From positions 19,424,001 through 19,488,000 of the forward strand of contig OX621260.1 of assembly GCA_951640165.1 (NCBI GenBank): DNA of 64,000 nt. The letters are read 5' to 3'. The stretch comes from Pseudoips prasinana. Taxonomy: Eukaryota; Arthropoda; Insecta; Lepidoptera; Nolidae. The notes under the pieces are model-generated. The model was not told where the DNA came from. It saw only the letters and a list, made by a program, of their open reading frames with translations, and searched no databases. This document shows, piece by piece, positions 9,275 through 19,831 of this stretch (within the stretch, counting starts at the first letter, position 1; the number at the start of each line of letters is the position of its first letter). A program made the translations under genes and the position numbers.

Positions 9275-9557
9275 GTGAACGAAAATTGTTTTATAAAGAA
9301 CTAGGATTATCTGGTACATGGCGCAAAAGGGGTCACCGGAGCAGCATACCCGCGTTCCCGAGGATCCCACATCAGACGCCAGAATAAGTCCATGGCATGT
9401 TAGGTTTAGTTGATGCAAGTCCGACATACCCACCCGCAGACACTTTTTGCGGGTGGAATGCGTAGGCATTCTTAGTCGTAGTCGTAGCTGGTTTTTGCTG
9501 TACTTCCAAAGGTTTTTGTACCAGCTGTTGTCTACTCTTTTTATGAGTCATGGCCAC
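9275..9557 (-). pseudogene. Possible decayed coding segment, unknown family
   Basis: The minus frame from 9557 reads MAMTHKKSRQQLVQKPLEVQ, then a K/T/P-rich stretch with HPQKVSAGGYVG and PNMPWTYSGV before a stop at 9372. A shift of frame there gives LMWDPRERGYAAPVTPFA and a stop. The composition (Q, P, T) and the frame continuing after one shift suggest an old coding sequence. It could be a transposon ORF1 or a processed host gene. I recognise no domain. Confidence 0.3.
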
Positions 9558-9569
9558 TCGACAATGGTG

Positions 9570-9599
9570 GATTTATTATTATTATTATTATTATTATTA
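9570..9599. repeat. ATT microsatellite
   Basis: About nine to ten ATT units in a row, probably a leftover retroposon tail. Confidence 0.8.
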
Positions 9600-10107
9600 A
9601 GTATAAAAATATGTACCTTTAAATGAATGACACTGAAGACCATTGACAGACATGAAGAGGATTTTAAAAATCAAGTGTGTATTGTAATTACGTGGTTTGT
9701 AAGTGGTAAAACCTTGTAAAGACATCAAGTATCATTTCCTACTGACTTGTGATGAGTTTTTAATACTTAAACGAGTACGATACTTATCTACTACCTACTT
9801 TATTCATTCATATACTTCCTAGATCTAATGACAAACTAAAATTTATTCGCAGTCCATACTTATATATCAACTTGTGCCAAAGTCAAGGAGAGGCAATGAA
9901 TTTATAACGGTGTTTAATAATATAGCCATATATATTTTATTCAGTAAAAAAATATTATGTATTTTTGTTTCGACATCTTTTTTTTTAACCTACCGTACAG
10001 TGCTTGATGTGGCAGCTACTGAGAAACACTTGTAAGAATCCTTTTTTTACAAATTCACCTTAGCATTTTAAATGTATTTGAATTAAATCTACTGAAGGAG
10101 TAGATTT
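9600..10107. other. Unassigned A+T-rich stretch
   Basis: No match in the window and no convincing frame. Confidence 0.4.
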
Positions 10108-10298
10108 TTTAAAGACAACGTCCGCACTTGGGAATCTAATCCATATGTTGTGGGGTACTTTTCAAACATATAATAGACAGACACATATTACATCCAGATT
10201 CAAAACAACTATTTATGGGTCACACAAATAGTTGTCCGGTGCGGGACTCGAACCCGCGACACGAAGAGGCGAGGTTTTAGCGGCTGCGCCACACGATT
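10108..10298 (-). mobile_element. SINE-C
   Basis: Nearly complete, with box B GGTTCGAGTCCCGCACCGG on the minus strand. A short deletion falls between box A and box B (AGGCGAGG...TTTTAGCGG). Confidence 0.85.
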
Positions 10299-10387
10299 TA
10301 ATACATTTAAATAATTTAACAAATGTTAAGGTGATCATATTTTTTATCATTATGTGCCTTATTGTGCCTCGTTACTAGTGTTTTTTT

Positions 10388-10825
10388 TTAACTTCTTAGG
10401 AATCTGCCATCCGATCCCAAACTAGGTAGAGCCTGTACTATGGCAACCGGACAACTGATAAACGTACTTATATATTTCTAAATATATACATATTATCATT
10501 GACCTATATGTATTCTACTAGACGCGCAATCCCATATTGAGAATTTGCCCACTGAGTTGCAGCGCCCGCGCTGCCACTCAGTCAACATTTTGGCCGCCGC
10601 ACCCGCGCCCCCCACCTCGCGCACAGCCGGACTGGGACAGAGTTATTATTCGAAACAGCGTGTCTAGTTATACATATAAGTCAATGCATATTATAGATAA
10701 ATTACACGCAGGCACAAAACAAATAATCGTGTTCATCACACAAAGATTTGTCCCGGGTGGGAATTGACCCCACGATCAATCGCTTAAAAGTCAGGTTGAC
10801 TAACTACTAGACCACCAGAAAAAAA
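10388..10825 (-). mobile_element. SINE-F interrupted by a GC-rich element
   Basis: The tail part 10388-10500 (CCCAAACTAGGTAGAGCCTG, CAACCGGACAACTGATAAAC) and head part 10685-10825 (GTCCCGGGTGGGAATTGACC, then TGACTAACTACTAGACCACC) are the two halves of one reverse SINE-F. Confidence 0.7.
10518..10664. mobile_element. GC-rich insert with short inverted ends
   Basis: Ends ACTAGACGCGC and GCGTGTCTAGT are near-perfect inverses. Inside are the hairpin ACTGAGTTGCAGCG / CGCTGCCACTCAGT and CCGCACCCGCGCCCC. GC content is far above the host SINE. Probably a MITE; no clean target duplication. Confidence 0.5.
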
Positions 10826-10829
10826 GATA

Positions 10830-11287
10830 GAAAAAAGATTTATTCCAAAAATTGCAGGGGTAAAAATATAAAATACATACTTAACAATAAAATAAAAACA
10901 TAGACGCTTGTTTGCCATAATGCCATAGGCATTTCAGGCTTGCACGGACACGCCAAGCATGGACGAAGTAACAATCTAAGTTATTGTGTGCCATAATTAT
11001 TTTACTTCTTGAAACTGCTACTCGACTTTTGAACGCGACTGTACTTACATAGTACATAACGTATAATTAATATACAGAATGCTCAATCGTTCTTGATACT
11101 TTCAGTTAGATTACATTGTACTCCGCGGAATCAAAAGGTCAAAGAACTTGTAGATTACAATCATTTCGTCTTAACATTTCCTATTAAGCGAAACATGACC
11201 GAAATGCAAATCTAGGATCTTGCTTTAGCGCTTAACGGATTTAGTTGGATTAAACTATCGTAACCTATTCCATTTTCTATAAAAATA
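10830..11287. other. Unassigned stretch, perhaps a reverse LINE end at the left
   Basis: AGATAGAAAAAAGATTTATT at the left is tail-like. The remainder has no match and no frame. Confidence 0.3.
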
Positions 11288-11442
11288 ATAACGGGCGGCC
11301 TAGGGCGTCAAACCCCGCCGCTGGAGGAACTCAATTTGTTTCATATTTATTTATATATTATTGTTTTCTTTTTTATATCAATTTTATAAATATAAATATG
11401 TAAAATAAGAAATTAAATAAACAATTTGGAATAATAATAATA
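11288..11442 (+). mobile_element. LINE-Q 3' end
   Basis: GGCGGCCTAGGGCGTCAAAC then CGCCGCTGGAGGA and a 3' end AATTTGGAATAATAATAAT, shared with 22112-22312. The upstream coding part is present, inverted, at 28430-28640. Confidence 0.6.
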
Positions 11443-11706
11443 TCCCGGGACATTCTTTACACACGGTCATCTGATCCCAAACTAAGCAGCGCTTGTACTA
11501 TGGAAACCAGATAACTGATATACTACATATTCTACTTTTCTTTTGTAAGTACATGCTTATAGGTATAGATTTACACCTAGAATTACACCTAGCCTTAGGA
11601 CAAACAGATATGTTCATGCACACAAATATCTGTCCTGGGTGGGAATCGAACCCGCGACCTCCGGCGTGAAAAGCAAGCATTTGCTAACCACGCCAACAGG
11701 CCCGCC
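11443..11706 (-). mobile_element. SINE-B, full length
   Basis: Complete from the tail (ATCCCGGGACATTCTTTACA) to the head (CACGCCAACAGGCCCGCC). It lies directly against the LINE-Q tail. Confidence 0.9.
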
Positions 11707-11824
11707 TATAATGATATTACTAAGAGAAAAGAACTGTTAATTACTGTCATTACTAAATCACTCATTTCCTCTCTATTCTGTACACTATCTTCTACCTCTT
11801 TCGTTCTCCATATAAATTTAATCC

Positions 11825-12852
11825 AGGCGGCATTTCGACCACTGCGGCCAGTCTCAATGCAGCTAACTGCGCAGTACATATTATGTAATAGTCAAATTGT
11901 AATGCACAAGTGTGTGCGCAAAAACATGGGCATTTCCTATTTCATCACTCTCTTGATCCGATGGGAAGACTAGCGACACAATCGGAACGAGGTCTGGTAG
12001 AGGACCGACGGCTTTACGTGCTCTCCGAGGCACGGGGGTGTATTACCGCCAACTCCCAGACTTCAATTCAATTCTGTTTATTCATGAACAATTTATTTAA
12101 ATTGTGTGTGAATATTACATAAACATGAAACATAAAACAATACAAATTAAAAAAAAAACAGTACAATATATTTAAAATAAGTAAATGAACATTAAACATG
12201 CATATACATTTATGATAAAAAACTATTAATTATATAAAATCTAAATAACGTTAATGAATTATCTAATAATAATTATGATTAATAAATTATTTAATAATTA
12301 TAGACGGTTATTTATAAATTTATAATAACATTTATTTATTAATTATTTATAAATAAGCGTCTTTATAAATAATTAATAACATTTATTTGTTAATTATTTA
12401 TAAATAAGCGTCTATAAAACTCGGGGTGAAACAAAGAAATTATTTTTTACGGAAAACACAAAATTAAGTTACTTCTTAGTAAAAAAAGCTTATTACAATA
12501 TCTCTGAATACTTTTCAGAACAAAATAATGCATTTGTTTGATTATGGTTGTTTATTTTTTGTAATGTAATTACGTGATATATGTACGTATATTGAATATG
12601 TAAAGTCGTTCGTCTTTGTTTTCAGGCGATTGTTATTGGTCTTGCACCTTTCGCATGCCTTATGGTAAAATATGGCTGAACTGTATAATGTATAACACCA
12701 TGTATTGTACCCATATTCGCGAAATAAAATATCTTATCTTATCTTATCTTATCTTAAAAATTACTTGTTGAACCGACCCGGGATTTAAAGCCAGCACCTC
12801 ATTAACTACGGTTAAATACGCTACCGCTAGACTTACTAATATTGCCTCTGCT
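11825..12852 (-). mobile_element. SINE-D split by a retroposon insert
   Basis: The left part runs GGCATTTCGACCACTGCGGC to CCAACTCCCAGACTTC (12063). The head resumes at about 12768 with GACCCGGGATTTAAAG and CGCTACCGCTAGAC. About 700 bases of retroposon-like sequence lie between. Confidence 0.75.
12064..12762. mobile_element. Two retroposon ends back to back
   Basis: The left end is a reverse tail (AATTCAATTCTGTTTATTCA). The right end is a forward 3' end, GCGAAATAAAATATC followed by five ATCTT units (12731-12756). At 12320-12417 a 50-base unit ending TTATAAATAAGCGTCT is duplicated in tandem. No coding frame remains. Confidence 0.5.
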
Positions 12853-13042
12853 AAATGTCCTTGTCGATAAATATTAACCGACAACAAGAAGTACGTTTAA
12901 CTTGAGGCTCACCTTTGAACCTTAGTTTGAAGGTTTAAGCGTTTTATAATACTTAGTATTGAATGGACGCGATACGCTTCGTTTAATCCAACAACAAGGA
13001 AAAGGTGATGATTTGACATCGGATTCTATACATTAGTATAAT
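12853..13042. other. Unassigned stretch
   Basis: No match in the window. Confidence 0.3.
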
Positions 13043-13240
13043 GGGATGGGACGGTTGGTGCTGTTGGTAACTACTTGCCTTTTTCGTCGCAGGTCAAACC
13101 CATTGTTTGTCCTGAACCTGGGTGTAATTATCTATATAAGTATGTATTTACAAAAGAAAAGTAGTAGGTTTATCTGTTATCTGGTTTTCATATTACAAGC
13201 TCTGCTGACTTTGGGATCAGATGGCTGTGTGTAAATATTG
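13043..13240 (+). mobile_element. SINE-B with internal deletion
   Basis: The head joins directly from GTCGCAGGTCAAACCCATT to GTTTGTCCTGAACCTGGGTG. Box B is lost. Confidence 0.8.
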
Positions 13241-13310
13241 GGTAGTATTTCAACGAGTGACTGTAAATTAAAGTTTTAAGTGACATAAATAATGAATTTA
13301 CGTAATAGTA

Positions 13311-13711
13311 TTACTAAGTGAGCGAGTGACTGCGAGTGACGAGAAATCAACAGAACAGAACTAACAAATATTAATTTGAGTTACTTAAAATACAAAATGA
13401 GAAGCTCCATAATATTTGAGCAACCTAATAATTCTTCGCTTTGAGCAATCAGAGAGATCAGAGGCTTGTGCGGCGGACTTGGCGGGCAGCGCTATTATTT
13501 TTGTTTAGATTTGCATTGTATGTCTCCTGAAAAATTCAAAAAGCTACAAAAAAATTGGGATTTTTGAAAACTTTCCATCAATCTTCACCAACAATACTGT
13601 CTAGCTTGATGGTCACAGTTCTAACCTAACCTAACCCAAATAACTTCCAGAAAACTCGTCTCTATCCTAATATGGAAGCCCTATCAGTATTTCTAGTCAC
13701 TCACTTAGTAA
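13311..13711. mobile_element. Possible TIR element
   Basis: TTACTAAGTGAG...GAGTGAC at 13311 and GTCACTCACTTAGTAA ending at 13711 are inverse ends. The core includes CTAACCTAACCTAACCC. The element is single-copy here and no target duplication is clear. Confidence 0.35.
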
Positions 13712-14704
13712 TTTGGTCTCACGGCTATAATTTTGATATGTGAAATGAATTAATTATAACCCACTATTTGTAAGCTTGTTGTATATTTTATTATTAATCA
13801 ATATTCGTCGTTAGTTTAGTTAATTATTCGCTTACTCAAATTCATGCCGCTCAAGTTATTAAAACAGTATCTCATCATCAGTCGCTAAGTATTTTTGTAT
13901 TCGATCCTTTTATAATTCCCCGTAAATATTTCCCAGGATAATACTGCGTATCTTGGGCTTTGTGATCGTTGTGGTATATTACAGTACTTTGGCGTCATAT
14001 GAATCAACTAATCAATGCATTTATTCCACTTCGAATCAAAATCATGAACCATAAAATATATAACCAATTTCATACACTGAAAATGACATTTATCGAATAT
14101 TATTTTTGTAATTTTTTAATTTAAAGTCCGTACAAGGCAATATCATGAAAAATGGAGGAAGACAATTTTAATATTGATAACAATCCAATATTGCTCATAG
14201 ATGTTTTTGTTAAAACACTGCTTCCAAAGGAATGAAGTCGTATCATTCATCAGATGCAAAAAGTAACTGATCTTCAGATGTTATTAATGAAAACTAAGAA
14301 ATTAAAAGACATACTATTTTCTAGACAAGTAATCATTGAATTGAAGAAACGCTACATACATATATACAAACATATGTACCAAAGCCTAAGTCTAAAATAA
14401 ACTGAGCGAAGTCATCATTGCAGAAAGTTAATTTCTGTTCTTATGGCGCATAGAATATACGTATATACATATACACATGTATATAATCCGATGTCTTGTG
14501 GTAGCACACAACATTTTATTGAAAATTATTGAGCTCTGTATTGGATTTATTTACAACATAGCAAGTACTAAAATAAACAAAAAATCATTAACTGTGAAAG
14601 CTTATTGAATTTATCAGATTTGGAAACGGTTTATGTTTGTCTATTTTTATCTTTTAATTGTTTTTAGAAAATAAACAAGAAACTGTAAAGATTTGTGTAA
14701 TGCA
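13712..14704. other. Unassigned stretch left of the hAT element
   Basis: A+T-rich. Broken frames at 14110-14330 give no recognisable protein. GTAATGCA at 14697-14704 is the left target copy of the hAT element. Confidence 0.35.
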
Positions 14705-14951
14705 TAGGGCATGCAAAACCGGTTTTCCGGTTTTGCGCAAAACCGGAAATCGGCCAAAATTTAACGATTTTTGAAAACCGGTTTTGAGAGCCAAAACCGG
14801 AGCTCAGCTCCGGTTTTCCCATTATTGAGTAACAATTAACATTTTGATTTTTATAAACATTTTTTTCGAACACTCGAAAAATAATTAATTTTCAGACATC
14901 AAATGCATCCGAACCGAACATCCTGCCTGCATCCACCCACTTACACCATGT

Positions 14952-15146
14952 ATGAAAGCGGAGGGCACCGAAGCATATAATTATTTATTATGTGTTCTAC
15001 CAACAAGTGTTGAGAGTGAAAGGGTGTTTTCGGGTGCTGGGTATTTCTGTAACAAAATAAGGAGTTCGCTGTCTGCTCGAATGTTGGATGCACTTATATT
15101 CTTAAGATCACATTATCAAGAACAGCGATCTCTTGAAAACAAGTGA
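14952..15146 (+). pseudogene. hAT transposase, C-terminal dimerisation region (fragment)
   Basis: The 64-codon frame carries the hAT signature near its middle: LPTSVESERVFSGAG, then NKIRSSLSARMLDALIFLRS. In hAT transposases this Ser-Glu-Arg-x-Phe-Ser motif and the following helix form the C-terminal dimerisation part and lie close to the natural stop, which matches the stop here. The DNA-binding BED finger and catalytic DDE region are missing upstream; only about 250 bases separate this from the left TIR. The preceding AATTTTCAG could be a 3' splice site, but no earlier exon is visible. A minus-strand frame at 14664-14873 is a shadow. Confidence 0.85.
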
Positions 15147-15368
15147 TTTATGCTTTATTTAAATAAGTATACATAGTTGATTATTGATCTCTTTTTTAGT
15201 GCAATATGAATCATATTATAATAAATAATAATGTTATTTTGTAGTTCGTCTTCAAAGTTACAAAAATGTTGATTTTTTTGGTAATTGTAGGTGCTGTGTT
15301 TAATATTTGAAGATGCTGATAGTGTTTTCTATGTTTAAAATATATTATTTTTGATAGCAGACTAATAT

Positions 15369-17013
15369 AATCAACAACAAGTAAGTTTTTGGTATCTTTG
15401 GTACCTGGGACAGGCTCAAAATTTTTGCGCATATTGTAAAAAAATGGTGTCGGTATAGTTTAACTAAATAAAAAAAAACGAAAAGTATAAAAAAATATAT
15501 TATTTCTCAAACTTAGAGAAACTTTGTTATTTTTCCTACATATATTATTTTTTTCATCCGGGTAATCCTATTATATAATTTAGTACATAAAAAATAAAAA
15601 AGGTTCTTTTTTTCTCCCATACATTTTTTTTGTGTCTGCATACGCCCACTCCTTACAAATCATTTCACAATTTTTGTTTTTATCACTGCAACCTTTTATT
15701 TCCGTATATATCTTCTTCTATGGAATACAACTGCCGAAATTTAACGGTAACAGCTATAATACAACAAAGCGTATTAATAATATTATCAATGTTAGATGTG
15801 TCTGAACTTTTTTCCGTTGTAACACGACAGGTTGTGCGACGCGATATTTTTGGACTGGTTAAATTTTATGCCATGACGAATTCATTTATTTAAAGTGGCA
15901 ACACTGGCTCACAATATTTGATACATTTCTGAACGATTCCGCCATTTGGTGTCGTATCATTTGAGAGAAAGTGGTGAAGCACGCGGATGGTCATTAAAAA
16001 ATTGTAAGTTAAATTCTTTTGTATTGACGTTAAGTGAATAGGTATTCTGGAATTTCCGCTTTAAATCGTGTAAATCAACTATTGTTCTACTGAAATATAA
16101 CACTGCACAAAAGGCACGTCTAATAATTTTGGTGTTATGATTTTTTTTAGGTTCGATCGTGTCGAAATTTTGTTCCCTTGTGCGACGTTGTGATACGAAT
16201 TGTGCTACGTGTCACAACAGAATTTATAAAGATAAGTGTACATCATTGTTTTTTTTTTAACCTATCGCAACTTTAATATTAATAAAAAGCTTTTATTTAC
16301 TTTCGCTAGTCCCGGTTTTTGTAATGAAAAGTTAAATTTGAGCCAATTGAGTTAGCATTTTGTTGTTGATTACTTGAACAAACTTTTACATAGTAAGTAT
16401 TAGTTACCTATTTATTTTTATTTATTACTTTCAAGATGTCTGAGGCGGAACGGAGTCGAAGGTACCGAGAAAAATTAAAACAGAGTAATGCGACAAAATA
16501 TGAAGATTTGAAAAAAAAAATAATGAAAGAACAAAAGCCATAACAAGGAAAATTGCTGAATTAAATGAAGATGAAAAAAATGAGCTCAGAAAGCAGTGGC
16601 GGGAATCAAAGCGTAATAAAAAAACATGAAGCTCCATCCCAATCCGCAAATGATAAAGCGACAAAATGTCGTAATTTCTATATCTAGGTTTTCTTGATTA
16701 TTGTTTAAATGATACTCATAGTCATATGCCATTAGGTATAATAAATTTTATTATCATTAAATAAAAATACCTTCTTAAGAATAATATTTTAAAAATTTTT
16801 TAAGCTATGGTTCTTAATAAAAATATATATTTTTGAAATATTTAAAAAAATAGCATTCCGTGGTAGTTGTGTACTAAGGTTTACAAATTCCGTTGTAACA
16901 CATTAGTTCAGTTGTAACACGTTCCGTTGTGATCTCCTTTGTGCGATAGCGCAAAAATTTTGAGCCTTACCCACCTATTACCAAAGATACCAAAAACTTA
17001 CTTGTTGTTGATT
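15369..17013. mobile_element. Inner TIR-bounded block in the hAT, unclassified
   Basis: Left arm 15369-15430 and right arm 16949-17013 are inverted copies: AATCAACAACAAGTAAGTTT, then TGGTATCTTTGGTA, a variable 9-12 bases, and GGCTCAAAATTTTTGCGC. The words TTCCGTTGTAACAC and TTGTGCGA recur at 15812-15840, 16173-16185, 16887-16900 and 16922-16946. A broken basic ORF lies inside. No target duplication is visible, so the true ends may lie slightly elsewhere. Confidence 0.55.
16436..16629 (+). pseudogene. Broken short ORF rich in Lys, Arg and Glu, inner element
   Basis: From ATG 16436 the frame reads MSEAERSRRYREKLKQSN, then KYEDLKKK up to an A10 run at 16511-16520. There it shifts; the continuing frame contains KIAELNEDEKNELRKQWRES and a stop at 16627-16629. 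Highly charged N-terminal segments of the RRYREKLK type occur at the start of several insect transposon-encoded proteins of poorly defined family. I cannot assign one. No catalytic domain follows. Confidence 0.45.
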
Positions 17014-17310
17014 TCATCTCAGTTAATTAATCTTTATACTATTAAAAGTTCATTGTTATCAGTATAATTATTATGGTTTGGATTAAAAAGAAATGTATCA
17101 TACAATTTGTTTTATTTTTAGACTTAGTGGGTATTTAAAAAAATGGTGTTTCTTTTTAAATTAAACTAAATTCGATTTTTTTTACTAAAACCGGAACTAG
17201 CTCCGGTTTTCGGTTTTGGTCCCAAAAAAACGATGTTCAAAACCGGTTTTGATCACTTTCCGGTTTTGCATGCCCTAGTAATACACTTTTCCAAAATTTA
17301 TTCATTTTAT

Positions 17311-17345
17311 TACACCCAGGACAAAATGTTTATGCACGCAAATAG
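17311..17345 (-). mobile_element. SINE-B scrap
   Basis: TACACCCAGGACAAAATG and the following bases match the SINE-B middle in reverse. It is cut by the RTE fragment to its right. Confidence 0.5.
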
Positions 17346-17592
17346 CGTGGCAGTGGGCAGGGCACATAGCTCGTAGAGCCGACGGCCGTTGGGGCAGAAA
17401 GGTTCTCGAGTGGCGACCACGAACCGGAAGACGCAGCGTGGGCCAGCCCCCTACAAGATGGACCGATGATCTTGTGCGGGTCGCTGGAAATCGCTGGATG
17501 CGAATAGCGCAAGACCGGCCATTGTGGAGATTTTTGGGGGTGGCCTTTGTCCAGCAGTAGACGTCTTTCGGCTGATATGGTGATGATGATGA
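17346..17592 (+). pseudogene. RTE-like LINE ORF, C-terminal end
   Basis: The best copy of this family. In the frame from about 17350 it reads AGHIARRADGRWGRKVLEWR, then a RSVGQPPTRWTDDLVRVAG stretch, RWMRIAQDRPLW and FVQQ, ending at the GATGATGATGA tail. This is the C-terminal tail of RTE-clade ORF proteins, after the reverse transcriptase domain. RTE elements often end in short tandem repeats rather than poly(A), as here. No catalytic motif is left. Confidence 0.8.
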
Positions 17593-17657
17593 ATAACTTT
17601 AGACGTTTAAATCTAAACCACTGAGCCACACGTGCAAATAAAATAATACAATAATAA

Positions 17658-17681
17658 AGCCATATATGTGTTATATATGGC
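17658..17681. repeat. Short A+T hairpin
   Basis: AGCCATATAT and ATATATGGCT pair around a short loop. It is alone, with no terminator or RNA-gene context. Confidence 0.4.
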
Positions 17682-17867
17682 TACAATAGTGTATGTTGTT
17701 GTAATTTCACGGGCCGGCGTAATGAATTTTCATACGTGACTGTGTGACAGGCGTGCGTGACTTTTGACACGCTTTGAGAATAGCGCACACGAACCCTTCG
17801 ACTTTGATCGACTCTGTCGGTAATGATAAATACATCCTTGATTTATCAAAATAATCAATATAACTCT

Positions 17868-18155
17868 ATAAATCAGACAATATGTAGTAAAAATATAGCT
17901 AAAATTTAAAATTTTGATAATTAAACCTACACATGATCCTTGACAATAACTTAATTTAAGTTAGTTAAATATCGTTACTGTTATAAAATAAATCTTATTG
18001 TAAATTATTTCCTACAATCCGTGTACCTAAATATCTATACCTATGTACCTAGAAATAATTATAAATTATTTATATATTACTACGAACATGTTCTGACTAT
18101 TTACAAGTGCTTTTTTTGTCTAAGTGAATAAAAACCTTTTTTATTTTATTTTAAC
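17868..18155 (+). mobile_element. LINE-J 3' end
   Basis: Type copy: AATATGTAGTAAAAATATAG, CTTGACAATAACTTAA, GAACATGTTCTGACTATTTA and the 3' end GAATAAAAACCTTTTTTATT with a TTTTA repeat tail. Non-coding 3' region of a non-LTR element. Other copies are at about 4934-5033, 29050-29300 (-), 32868-33390, 39413-39513, 50938-51235 (-), 51890-52162, 53442-53665 (-) and 58986-59252. Confidence 0.75.
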
Positions 18156-18284
18156 TTACACTGAAATGAAATAAATGAAAAATATGTTTAATTTACACAA
18201 AAAGAAATCTTACCGTACAAAGCAAAAGTAAAACAAAACTTTAGTTGTGAGTCAAAAAGACTCTGATATTATACGCATCATATT

Positions 18285-18487
18285 TTTTTTAGAAGACAAG
18301 CCCTCTCTAGAGTATGTAATCCCTGTGTCGCGGGGTACTTTAAAAACATATATAGACGGACACAAATTACATCCAGACTCAGAACAACTATTTGTGGGTC
18401 ACACAAATAGTTGTCCGGCGCGGGACTCAAACCCGCGACACGAAGCGGCGAGGCAACTGTCTTAGCCGCTGCGCCACACGCGCAGTC
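18285..18487 (-). mobile_element. SINE-C
   Basis: Near-complete. Box B carries one change (GGTTTGAGTCCCGCGCC on the minus strand). Confidence 0.9.
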
Positions 18488-18621
18488 AAAAGTGTAATGA
18501 TTGTTTTGATATTTAATAAAATACCAACGTTAATTAGCGCACCTGCGGTTCTTGCACTCTAGGCTCAAGCCTAATTAGTTCCGATAGAAAAAGCAGGAAC
18601 TCTGAATAAACAAAACAATTG

Positions 18622-18725
18622 AAAATCGTCCACTGCTGGACAAAGACCCTCCCTCAAAGATCTGGACAATTGCCGGTCTTCGGCTAACAGCATACAGCGG
18701 CTTCCAATGTCTCTCATGAGGTCCA
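18622..18725 (-). pseudogene. RTE-like LINE end
   Basis: The plus strand reads CGTCCACTGCTGGACAAAGA then CAATTGCCGGTCTTCG, the inverse of the QDRQLWRSLGEAFVQQWTS region of the family. Frames are broken. Confidence 0.65.
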
Positions 18726-18803
18726 TATAATAATAATACTACACTACTACACTATTAAATAAAACACAGCCAAGCTCGCCAAGCGGCCAAGCTCGCGGCC
18801 AAG

Positions 18804-19056
18804 CCATAGTACAAGCTCTGCTTAGTTTGGGACCTGATCCCAAACTAAGCAGAGCTTGTACTATGGAAACCAGATAACTGATATAATACATATACTACTT
18901 ATCTTTTGTAAATACATACTTATATAGATAATTACACTCAGACTCAGGACAAACAGACATGTTCATGCTCACAAATATATGTCCTGTGTGGGAATCGAAC
19001 CCACGACCTCCGGCGTGAAAAGCAAGCATTTGCCAACGACGCCAACAGGCCCGTCA
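18804..19056 (-). mobile_element. SINE-B with palindromic tail duplication
   Basis: A complete reverse SINE-B (about 18838-19056) abuts 28 bases of SINE-B tail in forward orientation (from 18804, CCATAGTACAAGCTCTGCTT). The two form a near-perfect palindrome centred on GACCTGATC. Confidence 0.8.
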
Positions 19057-19109
19057 ATTGTATATCAAACCTAAACCAAAAAGTATATCAAACCTAACTT
19101 CATCATGAT

Positions 19110-19350
19110 AGCGCAATGATGTCCGCTACTTGACAAAAACCTCCCCAAAAGTTTTCCACGATTGAGTTTTGTCCATCATTAGGAGAGATATGCCATAATC
19201 ATCACGCTTGTCAGACGGGTTGGCGATTGCAGTATGATGGTCATAGTACTCATTGAGACGCTGCTACCCGTTCTCTGATAGATATTCCCGCGGGAAGACT
19301 TCTACCGCCCCCCACGGGATGAGATTTTAACGCGATATTCTATGCCGTAA
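19110..19350 (-). mobile_element. Repeat P, copy 1
   Basis: TCAGACGGGTTGGCGATTGC, GGTCATAGTACTCA, GATATTCCCGCGGGAAGA and CCCCCCACGGGATGAGAT all recur at 46522-46650. On the minus strand it resembles a LINE C-terminus (IPWGG...YDHLI...NP) with broken frame. Clade uncertain. Confidence 0.5.
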
Positions 19351-19440
19351 GCCACACAGCAATCTTACTTTTCTATGTTGAAATAAAACATCAATTAGCT
19401 AGTTAGTTGGCCGATTGGTTTCCGCACTTAGCCTCCTGAT

Positions 19441-19829
19441 TGGGCCATTGCACATCCAGCTACCCCAATCTGTCAAATTTCTTTTATAGATTTTCAACTT
19501 TATCACATAAGCATAAAGTTCACTTTCAAATGGCGGGCCTGTTGGCGTGGTTGGTAAATGTTTGCTTTCACGCCGGAGGTCATGGGTTCGATTCCCACCC
19601 AGGGCAGATATTCATGAAAATGTCTGGATGTCCTGAGTCTGGTTGTAATTTATCTATATAAGTATGTATTTACAAAAGAAAAGTAGTATATGTAATATAT
19701 CAGTTATCTGGTTTCTATAGTACAATCTGTGCTTAGTTTGGGATCAAATGGCCATGTGTAAAATAATGTCCCAGGATATTATAATTGGGGAAATTTGACA
19801 CATTAGGGTAGCTTGATGTGCGGTGTGTG
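19441..19829 (-). mobile_element. MITE M1 interrupted by SINE-B
   Basis: The left arm (GCACATCCAGCTACCCCAAT) and centre end at CACTTTCAA (19531). The right arm resumes at about 19786 with TTGGGGAAATTTGACA. The outer left end is degraded (TGGGCCATT for CAGACGCCA). Confidence 0.8.
19533..19788 (+). mobile_element. SINE-B inside M1, full length
   Basis: Complete from GGCGGGCCTGTTGGCGTGG to GTCCCAGGATATTATAAT. It sits in the central CAATTGG of the MITE, so it is younger than the M1 insertion. Confidence 0.9.
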
Positions 19830-19831
19830 TA

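Larger units (their letters stand above)
14705..17277 (+). mobile_element. Decayed hAT-family transposon, 2573 bp
   Basis: The ends TAGGGCATGCAAAACCGG and its inverse CCGGTTTTGCATGCCCTA are perfect 18-bp TIRs. The flanks are GTAATGCA (14697-14704) and GTAATACA (17278-17285), an 8-bp duplication with one mismatch, as expected for hAT. Within about 120 bases of each end AAAACCGG or its inverse recurs several times, a likely transposase-binding array. A hAT C-terminal fragment lies at 14952-15146. Another TIR-bounded block sits inside at 15369-17013. With most of the transposase gone, it cannot be autonomous. Confidence 0.85.

Noticed and set aside
13311..13711. PIF/Harbinger-type element with TTA/TAA ends
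   Set aside because: The ends are inverted TTA...TAA, which is part of the palindrome and not a direct 3-bp duplication. Kept only as a possible TIR element.
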